From contig ONCH01000002.1 in the NCBI GenBank assembly GCA_900316265.1, positions 54,989 through 118,988 of the forward strand: DNA of 64,000 nt, in the 5' to 3' direction. How positions within the stretch are numbered: the stretch's first letter is position 1; every line of letters starts with the position of its first letter. Origin of the DNA: an uncultured Prevotellaceae bacterium. GTDB lineage: Bacteria; Bacteroidota; Bacteroidia; Bacteroidales; Bacteroidaceae. This document shows positions 41,001-50,171 of the stretch, in pieces. The notes under the pieces are model-generated. The model had not been told where the DNA came from. It was given only the letters and a program-made list of their open reading frames with translations, and made no database searches. The translations under genes and the position numbers were made by a program.

Positions 41001-43005
41001 TACGTAGCACGATGAACTCTGTACGGCGGTTCAGCTGGTTACAAATCTCCTGCTGTTCCTCGTCGAGCTTCTTGATAAACTCCTCAGTCAGGACATCCCC
41101 CTCCTTGAGGAACGGATATTTCTCTGTCAGCTTACGACGAATGGTCTTGGGTTTCTCTTTACCATAGCCTACGGGCTTCAGTCGGTCTTCAGAAATGCCG
41201 TGTGCTGTCAGGTATTCCACCACTGCTTCGGCACGGCGTTGTGCCAGTCCTTTGTTATATTCCGCAGAACCTTTATAGTCACAGTGGGCAGACAGCTCAA
41301 TGGTTACATTGGCGTTCTCGTTGAGCAAGGTGACTAGCTTGTCAAGAGCAGCTGTCGACTCTGGTCGTAGCGTGGCTTTGTCGAAATCGTAGAAGATATT
41401 CTCGATGAGTACAGGGGCCGTGATGCTGGCCAATGGGAATTGCAACACATATTCCTCCGACTCTGTGACGGGCTCTACGCGCAGTTGCTCCTGATGGTTC
41501 AGGAATCCCTTACAGGTTCCTAAGAAGACGTAATCGACACCAGGCTTGATGGGTTGTGTGAACGAACCGTCGCCCTTCACGCTGAGTTTCATGTTGGTAC
41601 CGTCGTTGCCGACCATATAAACCACCGCCTGTGGCAGTTCGTAACCATCCTGTTCATATACCCAACCCTTGACCGTTTGTACTATCTCTGGATTGTAGAA
41701 CGAGTAGATATGATCCCAGCCCTTACCGTCACCGCGGTTGCTGCAGAAGAATCCTTGGTTGAGCAGTCCCTCAAAGGTCATACCAAAGTCGTCGCCCTGT
41801 GAGTTCAGCGGATAGCCCGGGTGTTCAATAGTGAGTGAGACTGTTGGCGTCTCTTCACTTATAACTTTTAGCTTTTCACTTTCTACGAAGTAGATATCCA
41901 GTCCGCCCATTCCCTCATGACCATTGCTGGAGAAATAGAGGTCGCCATTGGGGCGGAACGTGGGGAAGAGCTCATCGCCAGGCGTGTTTATGGGTGCACC
42001 GAGGTTCTCCACACCTCCCAATCCATTGCTGGTTAGTCGGATGCGCCAGATATCGTAGCCGCCTTGTCCACCAGGCATGTTGCTGGCAAAGTAGAGCCAC
42101 TCACCATCGGGCGATACTGCAGGATGGGCGTAGGCAGACAGCGTGTCACGCGTAATCGTCAGTTCCGTCGTCTTGCTCCATGCTGCATCCGAGCGCTTGC
42201 TGGTTACGATGGTCGCATAGCGAGGGTAGGAGGCATCCGTGCGACACTGGGTCAGGTACATCGTCTTTCCGTCAGGCGAGAAACAGCAGGCACCCTCGTC
42301 ATCGTCGCTGTTCAGTTCAGAGTCGATGACCTCTGGTCGTTGCCACTTGCCTTTCTCGTCTTTCTGCGACATGAAGATGTCGGCATTCTTCGTTCCCGTA
42401 ATTCCACTGAGCTCGTCGCCCTTAGCCTGGTTACGGGTAGAGGTGAAGAACAGTTGGTTGTTCTCTTCGCCAGCCAGCATCGGCGAGTAGTCAGCACGGC
42501 GCGAGTCGAAGAGGTGTTCGCGCTTTACGGTGTATTGTGAGCCTTCCTTCTTCCACTGTGGCGCCTTTTGTGCAGAGCGTATGCCCGTTTTGGCAAGAGA
42601 GGTGCAAGGTGAGAGGTTAGTGCTGAGGGCTGCAGAGTCCAGAAAAGTCTGGAAGGCTTTCTCTGCATCCTTATAGTTGCCGTTCTTCATCTGCTGTTGA
42701 CCCAGATACAAGTATGTTAACGAGTCGGTCTGCTTATAGCGGATAGCATTGTTGTAGGCAGCAATAGCTTTCTGCGTGTAGTTTATCTTGCGGTAGCACT
42801 CCGCCATCTTCAGCGCCACCTTTCCACGCTGTGTGCGCTCCTTGGCAGGAGTCTGCGAATACACTTTCTTGTACTGTGTCGATGCGTCAAAGTATTCTCC
42901 TAAGGCATAGAATCGGTCACCCTTCTTGATAGCCTGTTCAGCACCACACCCCATCAGGAGCATGGCTAATACTGTCACACCTATTATAATATAGAATCTG
43001 CGCAT
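40972..43005 (-). CDS. porE: PorE-like OmpA-family lipoprotein of the type IX secretion system
   Basis: A lipobox LLMGC puts the acylated Cys at residue 20. The order is TPR repeats (about 25-125: GDRFYALGEYFDASTQYKKV), a WD40/PD40 propeller (about 165-400: FSPDGKTMYLTQ, VSPDGEWLYFASNM, FRPNGDLYFSSNGHEGMGG), a carboxypeptidase-regulatory-like domain (about 440-520), and an OmpA peptidoglycan-binding domain (about 545-672: NVTIELSAHCDYKGSAEYN, LAQRRAEAVVEYL). This four-part plan and length (677) match PorE, which ties the type IX machine to peptidoglycan. A small heptamer insert at 42597-42617 encodes STNLSPCTSL between TPR and propeller. Confidence 0.82.
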   Translation of the reverse strand: MRRFYIIIGVTVLAMLLMGCGAEQAIKKGDRFYALGEYFDASTQYKKVYSQTPAKERTQRGKVALKMAECYRKINYTQKAIAAYNNAIRYKQTDSLTYLYLGQQQMKNGNYKDAEKAFQTFLDSAALSTNLSPCTSLAKTGIRSAQKAPQWKKEGSQYTVKREHLFDSRRADYSPMLAGEENNQLFFTSTRNQAKGDELSGITGTKNADIFMSQKDEKGKWQRPEVIDSELNSDDDEGACCFSPDGKTMYLTQCRTDASYPRYATIVTSKRSDAAWSKTTELTITRDTLSAYAHPAVSPDGEWLYFASNMPGGQGGYDIWRIRLTSNGLGGVENLGAPINTPGDELFPTFRPNGDLYFSSNGHEGMGGLDIYFVESEKLKVISEETPTVSLTIEHPGYPLNSQGDDFGMTFEGLLNQGFFCSNRGDGKGWDHIYSFYNPEIVQTVKGWVYEQDGYELPQAVVYMVGNDGTNMKLSVKGDGSFTQPIKPGVDYVFLGTCKGFLNHQEQLRVEPVTESEEYVLQFPLASITAPVLIENIFYDFDKATLRPESTAALDKLVTLLNENANVTIELSAHCDYKGSAEYNKGLAQRRAEAVVEYLTAHGISEDRLKPVGYGKEKPKTIRRKLTEKYPFLKEGDVLTEEFIKKLDEEQQEICNQLNRRTEFIVLRTTYGLFPKK
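42597..42617. repeat. Heptamer tract in porE
   Basis: Three 7-base units GAGAGGT/GCAAGGT/GAGAGGT (21 bp, frame-neutral), the same word as in the macroglobulin, methyltransferase and sigma genes. Confidence 0.75.
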
Positions 43006-43098
43006 ACCTTCTTATAACGCATACCAGCCTTGTTTTATTGTATGCAGCAGATAATTGTCAACGATTCCAATTCTTTTTTTGAAACTACATCTAAATAA

Positions 43099-43129
43099 GG
43101 GACTCGAAGCTGTCGCAGCGTCGGGTCCC
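43099..43129 (-). terminator. Hairpin terminator after glnN
   Basis: GGGACTCGA (43099-43107) pairs with TCGGGTCCC (43121-43129, one G:T pair), with an inner GCTG/CAGC stem (43109-43112 with 43116-43119). Confidence 0.75.
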
Positions 43130-43158
43130 TTAGCATAATAACTCTAAACTTCAATTGT

Positions 43159-45375
43159 TTATCTAATGAATAGCAGCTCACGATATTTTGGCAGAGGCCA
43201 GAGGGCATCGTCGACGATGAGCTCAAGCTTGTCAATCTGATAGCGAATCTCGTCGAGGTAAGGCTCTACCTTGTCGTGGTAAGCGATGGCCTTCTCGTGC
43301 TCGTCGGCAATCTTGTTGGCCTTCTTGCGAGCCTCCACGAGTTCCTCTACACCCTTCTCAATAGCTGAGGTGCGCTCAGAAATCTCCTGAATAATCTTCT
43401 TGTTACGAGCCGAAAGCTTGTCAGCGGTATCGATGGGGAACACTACAGACATGTGGTTGAGGTTGGTGAGCAACTCACTCTGATAGCGTGTAGCCACAGG
43501 GATGATGTGGTTCATCGACAGGTCGCCCAGCACGCGTGCCTCAATCTGAATCTTCTTGGTGTAAGTTTCCCATTTTACCTCGTTGCGGGCCTCCAGTTCT
43601 TTCTTCGTCATAACGCCCAGACTCTCGAACATCTGGATGCTGGCCTCGTCGAGGTAGCGCTCAAAGATCTTCGGACAAGACTTCTCGACATCTAAGCCGC
43701 GCTTCTCAGCCTCAGCGACCCACTCGTCAGAGTAGCCGTTGCCATCGAAACGGATAGGCTTACAAATCTTAATATCCTCGCGCAGCACGTCGATAATGGC
43801 GTGGAAAGTAGCAGAGTGACCTGTACCTGCGAGTTTCTTCTCGAACTCAGGAATTTTTGCATCTACACGCTTCTTGAAGCTGACGAGGGCCTCAGCAACA
43901 GCACTGTTCAGGGCAATCATGGCGCTTGCACAGTTGGCCTCAGAACCTACGGCACGGAACTCGAAGCGGTTACCAGTGAAGGCGAATGGAGACGTACGGT
44001 TACGATCGGTGTTATCAATCAGCAACTCAGGAATCTCAGGAATGTCCATCTTCAGTCCCTGCTTACCAGTCATAGCGAGGATGTCGTCCTTATCGGCCTT
44101 CTCGATATGGTCAAGCAACTCTGAAACCTGCTTGCCAAGGAACGAGCTGACGATGGCGGGGGGAGCTTCGTTAGCACCCAGACGGTGAGCGTTGGTAGCA
44201 CTCATGATAGAGGCCTTCAGCAGTCCGTTGTGCTTATAGACACCCATCAGCGTCTCAACGATGAAGGTGGCGAAGCGCAGGTTTGCCTCAGGGGTCTTGC
44301 CAGGAGCGTGCAGCAGGATGCCATTGTCTGTGCTCAGACTCCAGTTGTTGTGCTTACCTGAACCGTTGATGCCTGCGAAGGGCTTCTCATGCAGCAATAC
44401 GCGGAAGCCGTGCTTGCGTGCAATTTTCTTCATCAGCGACATCAGCATCATGTTGTGGTCAACAGCGAGGTTGGTCTCTTCGAAGATAGGTGCCAACTCG
44501 AACTGGTTGGGGGCTACCTCGTTGTGACGTGTCTTACAAGGAACGCCCAGCTCCAAGGCCTGAATCTCCAGGTCGCGCATGAAAGCAGCAACGCGCTCAG
44601 GGATGGAGCCAAAGTAGTGGTCGTCCATCTGCTGGTTCTTAGCGGAGTCGTGACCCATCAGCGTGCGACCAGTCAGCAACAGGTCGGGACGGGCGGCATA
44701 GAGACCTTCATCTACGAGGAAGTACTCCTGCTCCCAACCCAGGTTAGAAGTAACCTTCTTGACAGAGGGGTCAAAGTAGTGGCACACCTCCGTAGCAGCT
44801 ATGTTCACAGCATGCAGGGCACGGAGTAGGGGAGCCTTGTAGTCGAGGGCTTCACCGCTATAAGAAATAAAGACGGTGGGGATGCACAGCGTGTCTTCGA
44901 TGATAAAGACAGGAGATGTGGGGTCCCAGGCTGAGTAACCGCGTGCCTCGAAGGTAGAGCGGATACCACCAGAGGGGAACGACGAGGCGTCGGGCTCCTG
45001 CTGAACGAGCAGCTTGCCAGAGAATTCCTCGACCATACCGCCCTTGCCGTCGTGCTCGATGAATGAGTCGTGCTTCTCGGCAGTACCCTCAGTCAAAGGC
45101 TGGAACCAATGCGTATAGTGTGTCACACCTTCTTCGGTAGCCCACTGTTTCATACCTGCAGCTACTGCATCGGCGACAGTGCGATCCAGACGTGCACCAT
45201 TATCCATCACGTCAATCATCTTCTCGTACACGTCCTTCGGCAGGTACTTGTACATCTTCTCACGGTTAAAGACCTTTTTGCCAAAGTACTTAGCGGGTCT
45301 CTCACTGGGTGCTTTTACGTCGAGTGGCTTTTTCTTGAATGCCTCACCGACAACCTGAAATCTTAATGCTTCCAT
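43159..45375 (-). CDS. glnN: Type III glutamine synthetase
   Basis: Makes glutamine from glutamate and ammonia with ATP. The 738 residues match GSIII (about 725-740), found in Bacteroidetes and some cyanobacteria, unlike the about 470-residue type I. Visible family motifs are WFQPLTEGTAEKHDSF, CIPTVFISYSGEALDYKAPL, GWEQEYFLVDE (metal ligands), HNEVAPNQFELAPIFEE, INGSGKHNNWSLST (ATP/metal) and GANEAPPAIVS. It is transcribed divergently from gltBD; its -7 box TAACTTTG (45415-45422, minus) is 40 nt before the ATG. The shared paired-site element upstream implies control by nitrogen status. Confidence 0.96.
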   Translation of the reverse strand: MEALRFQVVGEAFKKKPLDVKAPSERPAKYFGKKVFNREKMYKYLPKDVYEKMIDVMDNGARLDRTVADAVAAGMKQWATEEGVTHYTHWFQPLTEGTAEKHDSFIEHDGKGGMVEEFSGKLLVQQEPDASSFPSGGIRSTFEARGYSAWDPTSPVFIIEDTLCIPTVFISYSGEALDYKAPLLRALHAVNIAATEVCHYFDPSVKKVTSNLGWEQEYFLVDEGLYAARPDLLLTGRTLMGHDSAKNQQMDDHYFGSIPERVAAFMRDLEIQALELGVPCKTRHNEVAPNQFELAPIFEETNLAVDHNMMLMSLMKKIARKHGFRVLLHEKPFAGINGSGKHNNWSLSTDNGILLHAPGKTPEANLRFATFIVETLMGVYKHNGLLKASIMSATNAHRLGANEAPPAIVSSFLGKQVSELLDHIEKADKDDILAMTGKQGLKMDIPEIPELLIDNTDRNRTSPFAFTGNRFEFRAVGSEANCASAMIALNSAVAEALVSFKKRVDAKIPEFEKKLAGTGHSATFHAIIDVLREDIKICKPIRFDGNGYSDEWVAEAEKRGLDVEKSCPKIFERYLDEASIQMFESLGVMTKKELEARNEVKWETYTKKIQIEARVLGDLSMNHIIPVATRYQSELLTNLNHMSVVFPIDTADKLSARNKKIIQEISERTSAIEKGVEELVEARKKANKIADEHEKAIAYHDKVEPYLDEIRYQIDKLELIVDDALWPLPKYRELLFIR

Positions 45376-45414
45376 CTTTTTACTATTTGGTTACACTTTA
45401 TTTGTTTTCGGCGG

Positions 45415-45641
45415 CAAAGTTACAACGTTTTGCAAGAAAGAAAACGAATTTTATTGCATTTTGTTTGCAAAAACATATACGAAATGACAATTTGTAAAGA
45501 ATTGAAGCTTGTATAGTAACAATATGCTATCACTTTGCATCGATATCTTGTCTTTTTGTAACAAAGTGTCATTTGTACAATAATCTGTGAATAAAACTCC
45601 CAGGAAGTACATCTCTGGCTAATCTTTTTGCAGTACCTTTG
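45415..45641. promoter_or_regulatory. Divergent glnN/gltB promoters with mirror-symmetric operator pair
   Basis: -7 boxes: TAACTTTG on minus (45415-45422) and TACCTTTG on plus (45634-45641). Between them, TGACAATTTGTAA (45485-45497) and TAACAAAGTGTCA (45559-45571) are inverted copies of one 13-bp site. From each -7 box the nearer ACAAA start is 73 bp away and the farther TGAC start is 149 bp away, on both sides, so the region is mirror-symmetric about 45528. Neither promoter has a good -33 TTTG, which suggests dependence on an activator. The same geometry recurs at 58422 and 60849. Confidence 0.85.
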
Positions 45642-45681
45642 CAGCGCAATAAGATAATGTATTCATAATTATATAAAAACT

Positions 45682-48600
45682 ATGGCAAGAAGAAAGTTGG
45701 ATAACATGGGACTCTACCAACCAAGCAATGAGCATGATGCTTGTGGCGTGGGTATGGTGGTAAATATCCACGGAGGTAAAAGTCATGAGCTGGTTGACAA
45801 CGCGCTGAAGGTGCTGGAGAACATGGAGCATCGTGGTGCCGAGACACGCGACAAGACCGGTGATGGTGCGGGTATCATGGTACAGATTCCCCACGAGTTT
45901 ATTTTGTTGCAGGGTATCCCAGTGCCTGAGAAAGGTAAGTATGGTACTGGATTGGTGTTCCTGCCAAAGGATGAAAAGGCGCAGCAGCAGATACTGAGCG
46001 TGATGATTGAGGAGATTGAGCGCGAGGGCCTGCAACTGATGCATCTGCGCACGGTGCCTACGAATCCGGAGGTGCTGGGTGTAGCTGCTCTCGAGGTGGA
46101 GCCGGATATCAAGCAGATTTTTGTAACGGGGGTGTCGGAAGATAATGTACCCGTGTTTGAGCGTATATTATATAAGGTACGTAAACGCATTGAAAATCGC
46201 ATTAATGACGAAGACTTCTATCTGTGTTCGTTGTCGAGCAAGAACATCATTTATAAGGGAATGCTGACCAGCGGACAGTTGCGTCGCTATTTCCCCGACC
46301 TGTCGAACGACTATTTTACAAGCGGACTGGCACTGGTTCACTCTCGCTTCTCAACGAATACATTCCCTAAGTGGAAGCTGGCACAGCCGTTCCGTCTGTT
46401 GGCTCACAATGGTGAGATTAATACCATTCGTGGTAACCGTGGTTGGATGAAGGCCCGCGAGAGTGTGCTGAATAGCGAGGCGCTGGGCGACATTAAGGAC
46501 CTGCGTCCCATCGTACAGGACGGCATGAGCGACTCTGCCTCACTCGATAACGTATTCGAGTTCCTGATGATGAGCGGATTATCGTTGCCACAGGCAATGG
46601 CTATTCTGGTGCCAGAGAGCTTTAATGATAAGAATCCCATTTCGGAAGACCTGAAGGCGTTCTACGAATATCACTCTATCCTGATGGAGCCGTGGGACGG
46701 TCCTGCTGCACTGCTGTTTAGCGATGGTCGCTATGCAGGTGGTATGCTGGATAGAAATGGTCTGCGCCCCAGTCGCTACACCATCACCAAACAGGGTATG
46801 ATGGTTGTTGCCTCTGAGGTGGGCGTGATGGACTTCGAACCTGGTGATGTGGTCTCGAAAGGCCGTCTGCAACCTGGTAAGATTTTGCTGATTGATACGC
46901 AGGAAGGCAAGATATACTACGATGGCGAGATTAAGGAGAAACTGGCTAAAGCTCATCCTTATCGCGAGTGGTTGAACGAGAACCGTGTGCAGCTGGAGAA
47001 ACTGAAGAGCGGACGTAAGGTAGAGAACGGCGTGAGCGATCTACAAAGCAAACTCGTCACCTTCGGATTCGGTCAGGAGGATATTGATAAGACGATTATT
47101 CCGATGGCGACGGCTGGACAGGAACCTGTTGCCGCTATGGGTAACGACACCCCGTTGGCCGTTATCAGCGACCGTCCACAGGTGCTCTTTAACTATTTCC
47201 GTCAGCAGTTCGCACAGGTTACCAATCCTGCCATCGACCCGATTCGTGAGGAACTGGTGATGAGTCTTACCGAATATATCGGTGCCGTAGGTACGAACAT
47301 CCTGACGCCCGATGCCTCGAACTGTAAGATGGTGCGACTGCCACAACCTGTTTTGACCAACACACAACTTGATATACTTTGTAACATCCGCTACAAGGGC
47401 TTCAATACCAAGAAATTGCCCATCCTCTTTGAGATGGCGAAAGGTGAGGAAGGCCTGCGTCAGGCACTCGAAGATTTATGCAAGAAGGCAGAGGAGAGTG
47501 TAGACGAGGGTGTGAACTACATCATTCTGAGCGACCGCGATCTTGACGAGACGCACGCCGCCATCCCATCGCTGTTAGCCGTAAGTGCTGTTCATCACTA
47601 TCTGATTAGTGTAGGTAAGCGTGTGCAGACCGCGCTGATTGTGGAGAGCGGTGAGATTCGTGAGGTGATGCATGCAGCGCTGTTGTTAGGTTATGGCGCC
47701 AGCGCGCTGTGTCCGTATATGACGTTCGCCGTGCTGGATGACCTGGTGAAGAAAGGCAAGATTCAGGAGGAATATGCTACTGCTGAAGCTCACTACATTA
47801 AGGCGGTGGATAAAGGTCTGAAAAAAATTATGTCGAAGATGGGTATCTCGACTATTCGCTCGTACCGTGGCGCTAAGATTTTCGAGAGCATCGGATTGAG
47901 TGAGGATTTGTTGCGTAGATATTTCGGCACCGAGGTTAGCACCATCGGAGGTGTCGGCTTGAAGGAGATTGCACGCGACGCTATTGCACTGCATGAGGCC
48001 GCCAAAGAGCAGAGCTTCTTGCAGAACCAGGGTCAGTTCTCGTGGCGCAAGGACGGTATCAAGCATGCCTGGAACCCAGAGACCATCGCCAAACTGCAGT
48101 TGGCTACCCGTCAAGGCAACTACGATAAGTTTAAGGATTGGGCAAAGATTGTTGATGAGAAGGAATCGCCTATCTTCATCCGCGACTTCTTCGGATTCAA
48201 GAAGGCCGCTAAGCCCACACCCATCGACGAGGTGGAGCCTGTAGAGAGCATCGTGAAGCACTTTGTGACTGGTGCTATGTCGTTCGGTGCACTGAGCATC
48301 GAGGCTCACGAGGCACTGGCATTGGCTATGAACAAGCTGGGCGCACGAAGCAACACTGGTGAGGGTGGTGAGGACAACGCTCGCTATCATACCGAAGTGG
48401 ATGGTGTAAGTTTGAGCTCAAAGACCAAGCAGATTGCATCAGGTCGTTTCGGTGTGACCGCCGAATATCTGGTAAACGCTGAAGAGATACAGATTAAAGT
48501 GGCACAGGGTGCTAAGCCTGGTGAAGGCGGACAGTTGCCCGGTTTCAAGGTGAATGAAATTATTGCCAAGACGCGTAATGCTATTCCTGGTATCTCGCTC

Positions 48601-50169
48601 ATTTCACCGCCACCTCATCACGACATTTATTCTATCGAGGACTTGGCTCAGCTCATCTTCGATTTGAAGAATATTAACCCGACAGCTGCTGTTAGCGTGA
48701 AACTCGTGGCAGAAAGTGGTGTGGGAACCATCGCTGCAGGTGTGGCTAAGGCTAAAGCCGATTTGATTGTCATCTCAGGTGCTGAGGGTGGTACAGGTGC
48801 AAGCCCTGCATCAAGTATGCGCTTCGCTGGTATCTCTCCAGAAATCGGATTGGCCGAGACACAACAGACACTGGTGATGAACGGCCTGCGTAATCAGGTG
48901 CGCCTGCAGACTGACGGCCAGTTGAAGACCGCAAAGGACGTGATTGTCATGGCGATGCTTGGTGCCGACGAGTTCTCGTTTGGTACGTTGCCCCTGATTG
49001 TGCTGGGTTGTGTGATGATGAGGAAATGTAACACGAATACCTGTCCGATGGGTGTGGCCACCCAGAACCCGGAGTTGCGCAAGCACTTCGAGGGTCGCGC
49101 CGAGTATGTGGTGAACTTCTTCACCTTCTTGGCCGAGCAGGTGCGCGAATATCTGAGTGAAATCGGTGTAAAGAGCCTGAAGGAGATTATCGGTCATACC
49201 GAGCTCATCGAGGTGAATACCGCTAATGCTACCGACAAGCAGAAGACCATCGACTTCGCTCGTCTGCTATACAAACCGGAGACAGACAAGGCCCTGTTCT
49301 GGGACCGTGGCGCATTCACCAAGGTCTCTGGTGTGAAGGACGAGGAGATTATCAAGGCCGCTGAAAAGGCTATCAAAGACGGCGAGGAGGTGAGCCTCGA
49401 CTACGCCATCAAAAATACCGATCGCGCTGTGGGTACCATGCTGAGTGGTGTGATTGCTCAGAAATACGGCGAAGAGGGTCTGCCCGACGGTACGATAAAG
49501 ATTAAGTTCAAGGGCTCAGCAGGCCAGAGCTTCGGAGCGTTTGCCGTGCGTGGTCTTGACATCAGGCTCGAAGGTGAGACCAACGACTACTTCGGTAAGG
49601 GCCTTAGTGGCGGTCGCATCAGCATCCTGCCGCCAGCCCGCAGAAGCGAAGATTTCAAGGCTGAAGAGAACATCATCGCCGGTAATACAGGTCTTTATGG
49701 TGCTACCTCTGGTGAGCTGTATATTAATGGTAAAGTGGGCGAGCGCTTCGGCGTGCGTAACTCGGGAGCTATCGCCGTCATCGAGGGCGCTGGCGACCAC
49801 TGCTGTGAGTACATGACCGGCGGTCGCGTGGTCGTGCTCGGCAAGACGGGCCGCAACTTCGCCGCAGGTATGTCAGGCGGTGTGGCCTACGTCTATGACG
49901 CTGAGCACACCTTCGACTATTTCTGCAACATGGATATGGTGGAGCTCTCGCTGGTAGAGGACAGTGTCTCGCGTAAGGAACTGCTCGAACTCATCCGTCA
50001 GCACTATCTGCATACCGGTTCGGCCCTTGCAGGTCGCATGCTCGACGACTGGCACCGTTACATCGAGGACTTCATTCAGGTAGTGCCCATCGAGTATAAG
50101 CGCGTACTCGAAGAGGAGAAAATGGCGAGACTTCATGAAAAAATAGCAGACATTCAAAGAGATTATTAA
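45682..50169 (+). CDS. gltB: Glutamate synthase large (alpha) subunit
   Basis: Transfers the amide of glutamine to 2-oxoglutarate; with glnN it forms the GS/GOGAT cycle. The 1495 residues show: a short propeptide, then the Ntn nucleophile in HDACGVGMV (Cys21); glutaminase domain to about 430; central domain; FMN/synthase domain at about 850-1230 (SNTGEGGEDNARY, SGAEGGTGASPASSMRFAG); 3Fe-4S cysteines CNTNTCPMGV with an upstream Cys; and a GxGxG beta-helix at about 1260-1450 (GSAGQSFGAFAVRG, AGNTGLYGATSGELY). The leader from the -7 box is 40 nt. gltD follows after 2 nt. Confidence 0.97.
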   Translation: MARRKLDNMGLYQPSNEHDACGVGMVVNIHGGKSHELVDNALKVLENMEHRGAETRDKTGDGAGIMVQIPHEFILLQGIPVPEKGKYGTGLVFLPKDEKAQQQILSVMIEEIEREGLQLMHLRTVPTNPEVLGVAALEVEPDIKQIFVTGVSEDNVPVFERILYKVRKRIENRINDEDFYLCSLSSKNIIYKGMLTSGQLRRYFPDLSNDYFTSGLALVHSRFSTNTFPKWKLAQPFRLLAHNGEINTIRGNRGWMKARESVLNSEALGDIKDLRPIVQDGMSDSASLDNVFEFLMMSGLSLPQAMAILVPESFNDKNPISEDLKAFYEYHSILMEPWDGPAALLFSDGRYAGGMLDRNGLRPSRYTITKQGMMVVASEVGVMDFEPGDVVSKGRLQPGKILLIDTQEGKIYYDGEIKEKLAKAHPYREWLNENRVQLEKLKSGRKVENGVSDLQSKLVTFGFGQEDIDKTIIPMATAGQEPVAAMGNDTPLAVISDRPQVLFNYFRQQFAQVTNPAIDPIREELVMSLTEYIGAVGTNILTPDASNCKMVRLPQPVLTNTQLDILCNIRYKGFNTKKLPILFEMAKGEEGLRQALEDLCKKAEESVDEGVNYIILSDRDLDETHAAIPSLLAVSAVHHYLISVGKRVQTALIVESGEIREVMHAALLLGYGASALCPYMTFAVLDDLVKKGKIQEEYATAEAHYIKAVDKGLKKIMSKMGISTIRSYRGAKIFESIGLSEDLLRRYFGTEVSTIGGVGLKEIARDAIALHEAAKEQSFLQNQGQFSWRKDGIKHAWNPETIAKLQLATRQGNYDKFKDWAKIVDEKESPIFIRDFFGFKKAAKPTPIDEVEPVESIVKHFVTGAMSFGALSIEAHEALALAMNKLGARSNTGEGGEDNARYHTEVDGVSLSSKTKQIASGRFGVTAEYLVNAEEIQIKVAQGAKPGEGGQLPGFKVNEIIAKTRNAIPGISLISPPPHHDIYSIEDLAQLIFDLKNINPTAAVSVKLVAESGVGTIAAGVAKAKADLIVISGAEGGTGASPASSMRFAGISPEIGLAETQQTLVMNGLRNQVRLQTDGQLKTAKDVIVMAMLGADEFSFGTLPLIVLGCVMMRKCNTNTCPMGVATQNPELRKHFEGRAEYVVNFFTFLAEQVREYLSEIGVKSLKEIIGHTELIEVNTANATDKQKTIDFARLLYKPETDKALFWDRGAFTKVSGVKDEEIIKAAEKAIKDGEEVSLDYAIKNTDRAVGTMLSGVIAQKYGEEGLPDGTIKIKFKGSAGQSFGAFAVRGLDIRLEGETNDYFGKGLSGGRISILPPARRSEDFKAEENIIAGNTGLYGATSGELYINGKVGERFGVRNSGAIAVIEGAGDHCCEYMTGGRVVVLGKTGRNFAAGMSGGVAYVYDAEHTFDYFCNMDMVELSLVEDSVSRKELLELIRQHYLHTGSALAGRMLDDWHRYIEDFIQVVPIEYKRVLEEEKMARLHEKIADIQRDY

Positions 50170-50171
50170 TT

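Noticed and set aside
45605-45641. Sigma-54 site before gltB (CTGGCTAATCTTTTTGCAG)
   Set aside because: GG-to-GC spacing is one base too long and the other three promoters of the set lack any such element; the TAnnTTTG box fits all four.
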